A stretch of 18,892 nucleotides of DNA from Verrucomicrobiota bacterium (GTDB taxonomy: Bacteria; Verrucomicrobiota; Verrucomicrobiia; Chthoniobacterales; UBA10450). Where the stretch lies: positions 1 through 18,892 of the forward strand of contig QHMQ01000121.1 of NCBI GenBank assembly GCA_003217835.1, given 5' to 3'. Below, one piece after another: positions 15,575-18,892 of the stretch (the first letter of the stretch is position 1; each line of letters starts with the position of its first letter). The notes beneath the pieces were generated by a model. The model was not told the DNA's origin and did no database searches. It worked only from the letters and a program-made list of their open reading frames with translations. Position numbers and translations under genes: made by a program.

Positions 15575-16435
15575 GTGGACATGGCCAACACCCAACAAAA
15601 CTCTGCGCCTGGGGAAAGGATTCCGACAAATCCGATCGTGGTTGTGGAAGAAATCGGGCAGCTCGGTCGCAATTTCTTCCGCGAAGTCGGGAGCATGTTC
15701 TGGTTCATTGCCCACACCTTTGAAGAAACAATTGAGCGCATTCGCCGCGGCCGCTTCCCGTTTCGCGCGACCAGTTTTTTTCGTCATACGGAACGCGCAG
15801 GTGTCGATTCTGTGCCGCTGGTTGGACTCGTTTCGTTCTTCCTCGGCCTGACAATGGCGTTGTTGACCGGTTACCAGCTTCAGCGATTCGGGACCGAGCG
15901 TCTCATTCCTGGTTTGGTGGCGATCGGCTTTACGCGGGAACTTGGCCCTCTTATTACCGGTATTATGCTGGCCGCGCGAGTCGGGGCGGCCTTTACAGCG
16001 GAACTCGGGACAATGCAGGTCTCCGAAGAAGTCGAGGCGATCGAGGCCATGGGAATTGGGCCGCTCCGATTTCTTGTCGCGCCGAGGATGCTGGCATTGT
16101 TTTTCCTGATGCCTTGTCTCTCCACCGTTTCAAACATCTCGGCGATTTTCGCCAGCAGTCTGGTTTCTCGTGCTTACTTTAGCATCGCTTTTCCCTATTT
16201 TCTCGATCTGGTCAAAGACGCGTTACTCATTCGCGACATCATTACCGGCGTTCTCAAAAGCTTTATGTTCGGGCTGCTCATCAGCGCAATCGCCTGCTAT
16301 CGGGGATTGACCGTCAAAGGAGGCGCCGCTGGCGTGGGGACCGCGACGACTTCGAGCGTCGTCACCGCCATCACCGTTGTGATCGGCGTCGATACCCTCT
16401 ACAACATTGTTTATACCGTGTTTTTTCCCACGTGA
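15575..16435 (+). CDS. mlaE: MlaE-type ABC transporter permease (phospholipid transport)
   Basis: 286-residue inner-membrane permease of the Mla lipid transporter, which moves phospholipid between inner and outer membranes. After a ~75-residue N-terminal part come five or so membrane segments, with the family landmarks VPLVGLVSFFLGLTMALLTGYQ (in two runs), FTRELGPLITGIMLAARVG, ELGTMQVSEEVEAIEAMGI and the final TSSVVTAITVVIGVDTLYN. GTG at 15575 has GGAG 9 nt upstream. ATG at 15581 would remove two residues and also works, but its spacing is less good. The stop overlaps the mlaF start by four bases (GTGA), so the two are translationally coupled. Confidence 0.92.
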   Translation: MDMANTQQNSAPGERIPTNPIVVVEEIGQLGRNFFREVGSMFWFIAHTFEETIERIRRGRFPFRATSFFRHTERAGVDSVPLVGLVSFFLGLTMALLTGYQLQRFGTERLIPGLVAIGFTRELGPLITGIMLAARVGAAFTAELGTMQVSEEVEAIEAMGIGPLRFLVAPRMLALFFLMPCLSTVSNISAIFASSLVSRAYFSIAFPYFLDLVKDALLIRDIITGVLKSFMFGLLISAIACYRGLTVKGGAAGVGTATTSSVVTAITVVIGVDTLYNIVYTVFFPT

Positions 16436-17223
16436 ACGCGCCGAACTCTCATATGGTCGAGTTGCGTGACGTCGACATGCAGTTTGAGGAAAAAAAAGTG
16501 CTCGACGGACTCTCGCTTAGGGTTCAGCCGAAGGATCGCCTTGTCATTATGGGTCAAACCGGCAGCGGCAAAAGCACGATTCTGCGTCTCATCCTCGGGA
16601 CGCTGCAGCCGAACTCCGGCTCTGTTTTTTTCAAACAATTTGAAATTACGCGGCTGCGTCGCCGGAAGTTGCAGCAGGTCCGTCAACACATCGGCATGGT
16701 CTATCAATACTCAGCGCTGCTCAGCTCGCGCAATGTTCGCGACAACGTCGCCCTTCCGCTGGAAGAGGTCACCGACAAATCGCGCAAAGAGATCGACGAG
16801 ATTGTCGATCAAAAGCTCGAACTCGTCGGCATGCAGGATGCAAAGGATCTGCTGCCTTCGGAGCTAAGCGGCGGCATGAGAAAACGCGTTAGCCTAGCGC
16901 GCGCGCTCGTCCTGGAGCCGGAACTGATTCTCCTCGATGAACCCTCGGCTGGTCTCGATCCGGTGATTGCTTCCGTGATTGACGAATTGATCATTAGCTT
17001 GAGCGAAAAATCGAAGGTAACGTCGATCACGGTAACGCATGAAATGGGCAGCGCATTTCGCATCGGCACGCGAATGGGTATGCTTTATCAAGGCAAAATC
17101 ATTGAGGACGCCGAACCCGAGCAGTTCAAACAATCGAAGAATCCGGTGGTCGCTCAGTTCTTGAGCGGAAGCACAGAAGGCCCCATTTTGAAAGACAGCC
17201 AAGATGCAATTGCAAAGAAATGA
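16432..17223 (+). CDS. mlaF: MlaF-type ABC transporter ATPase
   Basis: 263-residue cytoplasmic ATPase that powers the Mla lipid transporter. All ABC motifs are present: Walker A GQTGSGKST (41-49), Q-loop Gln92 (VYQYSALL), signature LSGGM (145-149) in LSGGMRKRVSLARAL, Walker B LILLDEP (165-171), D-loop SAGLD (172-176) and switch His203 (TVTHEM). The SSRNVRDNVALPL segment after the Q-loop and the GM(R/K)KRV signature are typical of MlaF. The start is GTG at 16432, overlapping the mlaE stop. The end overlaps mlaD by 20 bp, making a three-gene coupled operon. Confidence 0.94.
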   Translation: MNAPNSHMVELRDVDMQFEEKKVLDGLSLRVQPKDRLVIMGQTGSGKSTILRLILGTLQPNSGSVFFKQFEITRLRRRKLQQVRQHIGMVYQYSALLSSRNVRDNVALPLEEVTDKSRKEIDEIVDQKLELVGMQDAKDLLPSELSGGMRKRVSLARALVLEPELILLDEPSAGLDPVIASVIDELIISLSEKSKVTSITVTHEMGSAFRIGTRMGMLYQGKIIEDAEPEQFKQSKNPVVAQFLSGSTEGPILKDSQDAIAKK

Positions 17224-18238
17224 AATAATGACCGGTGTCCTGGTGGTAGGCACCGTGGCTGTTTTGGTCTTTATTCTCGTCCTCCTGGGTGCACCCGGAC
17301 TTTTCCGGCCGCTCGTCACCTACAGAATGTATTTCGATAACGCTGCGGGAATCAAAGTAGGCGCGCCGGTTATGTTGGCAGGCCGAAAAATTGGACAGGT
17401 CCAGAAATTATTCTCGCCAGTCTCACGCGAGGAAGATGCGCGCGCGCAAGAGGCGGACACTGCATTGCATCCGCCCGAACCAGGCGCGACGCCCACACCG
17501 ACCCCAACAGAAGGCAAACCAAACAAACCAAAATATGAAGTGCGGGTTGAGGTGCAGGTGGACAAGAACGCGAAGGTTTATCGCGATGCGCATGCACGAC
17601 TGATGCAGTTGGGGCTGCTCGGTGACATGGCGATCGACATCACGCAGGGGACCGAAAGCTCTGGACGCGCGAAAGATGGCGAAATGTTCGCTGGCGAACG
17701 CGTTCCCGATTTTTCTGAAGCCGCGGCCCAGATGCTCGAAGTAATCAAGCCGGTGGCGACAGAAGCTACTTCCACTATGAAGGAACTCCAGACTACAGCG
17801 CAAAATCTTAGTCGTATCACCGATGAAAATTCCGAGCTGAACCTCGCGCTCGGCCAGTTCAAGACGTTCGGGGAACATCTGGTCGATCTGACCGCACACG
17901 ACAGTCCCTTGTCGCACTCTCTCGTTAACATCCAGAAGATCAGCGATGATCTCACAGCGAACAACAATATCGGCGTATCGCTCGAGAACTTTCGCGATTC
18001 CTCTGAGCGATTGAAAGCCACCATGAACGATCTCGGCCCCGCCGGACGCAACATTAAAGATTTCAGCGAAACGGTGAAAACCCAGCCGTGGCGTTTAATC
18101 TGGCCGTCAACAAAAAAATACGCCGAAGAGCAACGGCAAACGCCAACGACTGCGGACGGGCACACCATCAACGTCCGCAAGAGCACCAAGGCCAAGCCAA
18201 GTCCCACGCCAACGCGGCGCAGCGCTTCTCGCGAATAA
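17204..18238 (+). CDS. mlaD: MlaD-type MCE-domain lipid transport protein
   Basis: 344 residues: a short N-terminus, one membrane helix (about 9-29), then an MCE domain (about 38-148) with FDNAAGIKVGAPVMLAGRKIGQV and the pore-loop LMQLGLLGDMAIDITQGT. The domain is split by a ~35-residue Pro/Thr-rich loop (about 74-109). After it comes a long helical region (about 170-290), then QPWRLIWPSTKKY, a recurrent C-terminal motif of larger MCE proteins, and a basic Pro/Ser/Thr tail. E. coli MlaD is only about 183 residues, so this one is nearly double and may extend further into the periplasm. No mlaB or mlaC follows; a topoisomerase gene converges after 13 bp. Confidence 0.92.
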   Translation: MQLQRNEIMTGVLVVGTVAVLVFILVLLGAPGLFRPLVTYRMYFDNAAGIKVGAPVMLAGRKIGQVQKLFSPVSREEDARAQEADTALHPPEPGATPTPTPTEGKPNKPKYEVRVEVQVDKNAKVYRDAHARLMQLGLLGDMAIDITQGTESSGRAKDGEMFAGERVPDFSEAAAQMLEVIKPVATEATSTMKELQTTAQNLSRITDENSELNLALGQFKTFGEHLVDLTAHDSPLSHSLVNIQKISDDLTANNNIGVSLENFRDSSERLKATMNDLGPAGRNIKDFSETVKTQPWRLIWPSTKKYAEEQRQTPTTADGHTINVRKSTKAKPSPTPTRRSASRE

Positions 18239-18251
18239 ATATTATCGATCG

Positions 18252-18892
18252 TCAGGGAGCCTTTGTTGACGCATCGTTTTGCAGAAGGTTCAGAACCGCC
18301 GCTTGTGCCGAGGCAAGATCGATTCTTTTTTCGACCTTTTCCTCTGTCTTTGCTTTGAAACCGTTGATCGGATTTCCCTTGAAATAGGCTTCAACCACGG
18401 CGGGGTGAATATAACACTCTCGGCAAACCGTCGGGGTGTTGCCGAGAATCTTCGCGACCGCCTCGATTGCGTTTTTAACGTTGGCTTTGGCCTGCTTCTT
18501 TGTTTCAAATGCGCCGGCCATCCCAAGTGCGATCGCGGCGAGTACTGTTCCCGCCCATGTGCGAAAATCTTTCGCGGTGAAATCTTCACCTGTAATCTCG
18601 CGCAGATACTCGTTTACATCCTGCGAAGTAATGTCGCGCACTTTGCCCTCGTCATCAACGTACTGAAATAGGCTCTGGCCGGGCAAATCCTGGAGCTGCG
18701 ATACAATCCGCGCGATCCGGCGATCAGTTACATCCACGTCGTGCTGACGCCCGCTTTTGCCGCGAAAACGAAAACGCAGTTTCGACCCTTTCACATCGAC
18801 ATGTCGATCTAGCATAGTGGTAAGACCGAAGGATTTGTTTTCGCGGGCGTACTCTTCATTGCCAACGCGAATCAGGCTTTGCTGGAGAAGCT
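18252..18892 (-). CDS. DNA topoisomerase IB (3' part, cut by right window edge)
   Basis: About 212 C-terminal residues of a poxvirus-like type IB topoisomerase, which relaxes supercoils through a 3'-phosphotyrosyl intermediate. The frame is open to the window end and reads SLIRVGNEEYARENKSFGLTT at the right edge. Catalytic elements follow: RFRGKSG (Lys), KDFRTWAGT (Arg), NTPTVCRECYIHPAV with the active-site Tyr encoded at 18411-18413. Asn in NTP stands where vaccinia virus has His265, as I recall for bacterial members. The N-terminal DNA-clamp half lies outside. The gene converges with mlaD. Confidence 0.92.
   Translation of the reverse strand, partial: LLQQSLIRVGNEEYARENKSFGLTTMLDRHVDVKGSKLRFRFRGKSGRQHDVDVTDRRIARIVSQLQDLPGQSLFQYVDDEGKVRDITSQDVNEYLREITGEDFTAKDFRTWAGTVLAAIALGMAGAFETKKQAKANVKNAIEAVAKILGNTPTVCRECYIHPAVVEAYFKGNPINGFKAKTEEKVEKRIDLASAQAAVLNLLQNDASTKAP

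Noticed and set aside
1..18892. Search by eye for CRISPR arrays, transposases, integrases, toxin-antitoxin pairs, tRNA and rRNA genes.
   Set aside because: None seen; the window is housekeeping chromosome, and only the short palindromic repeats suggest mobile sequence.

Overview
This window looks like chromosomal DNA from a free-living Gram-negative bacterium of moderate G+C content. A type II secretion secretin, a retrograde lipid transporter (MlaEFD), and the murein-recycling ligase Mpl all imply an outer membrane and a meso-DAP cell wall. Few start codons have a Shine-Dalgarno sequence. The mix of a zinc-ribbon rhomboid, a CHASE2 cyclase, a type IB topoisomerase and short palindromic intergenic repeats suggests Verrucomicrobiota, perhaps a soil Spartobacteria/Chthoniobacterales relative. 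That placement is inference from gene content, not a measured phylogeny.

Layout. 1-1738 (-): 5' part of a GspD secretin, running off the left edge. 1861-2409 (+): small secreted NTF2/SnoaL-like protein. 2460-3851 (-): mpl. 4007-6112 (-): CHASE2-class III adenylate cyclase. 6227-7357 (+): zinc-ribbon/rhomboid membrane protein. 7378-11376 (+): rplT-pheS-pheT, with a roughly 157-nt structured leader before rplT. 11465-11686 (+): a 6S RNA candidate with a strong intrinsic terminator. 11792-12934 (+): carA. 13036-13443 (+): small secreted Cys-rich protein. 13535-14251 and 14303-15379 (-): family 2 glycosyltransferase and exported isoaspartyl peptidase. 15575-18238 (+): tightly coupled mlaE-mlaF-mlaD. 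18252-18892 (-): 3' part of a DNA topoisomerase IB, running off the right edge.

Functionally this is mostly housekeeping: translation (rplT, pheST), global transcription control (6S RNA), pyrimidine/arginine precursor supply (carA), envelope lipid transport (mla), wall recycling (mpl) and secretion (gspD). No prophage, transposase, CRISPR array or defence cassette is visible. The parts most worth following up are non-coding. The first is the 6S RNA candidate between pheT and carA. The second is the rplT leader, where a perfect GNRA-capped hairpin lies between a distant Shine-Dalgarno sequence and the start codon and may bring them together. The third is the set of palindromic elements placed exactly at the pheS start and in front of the 6S gene.
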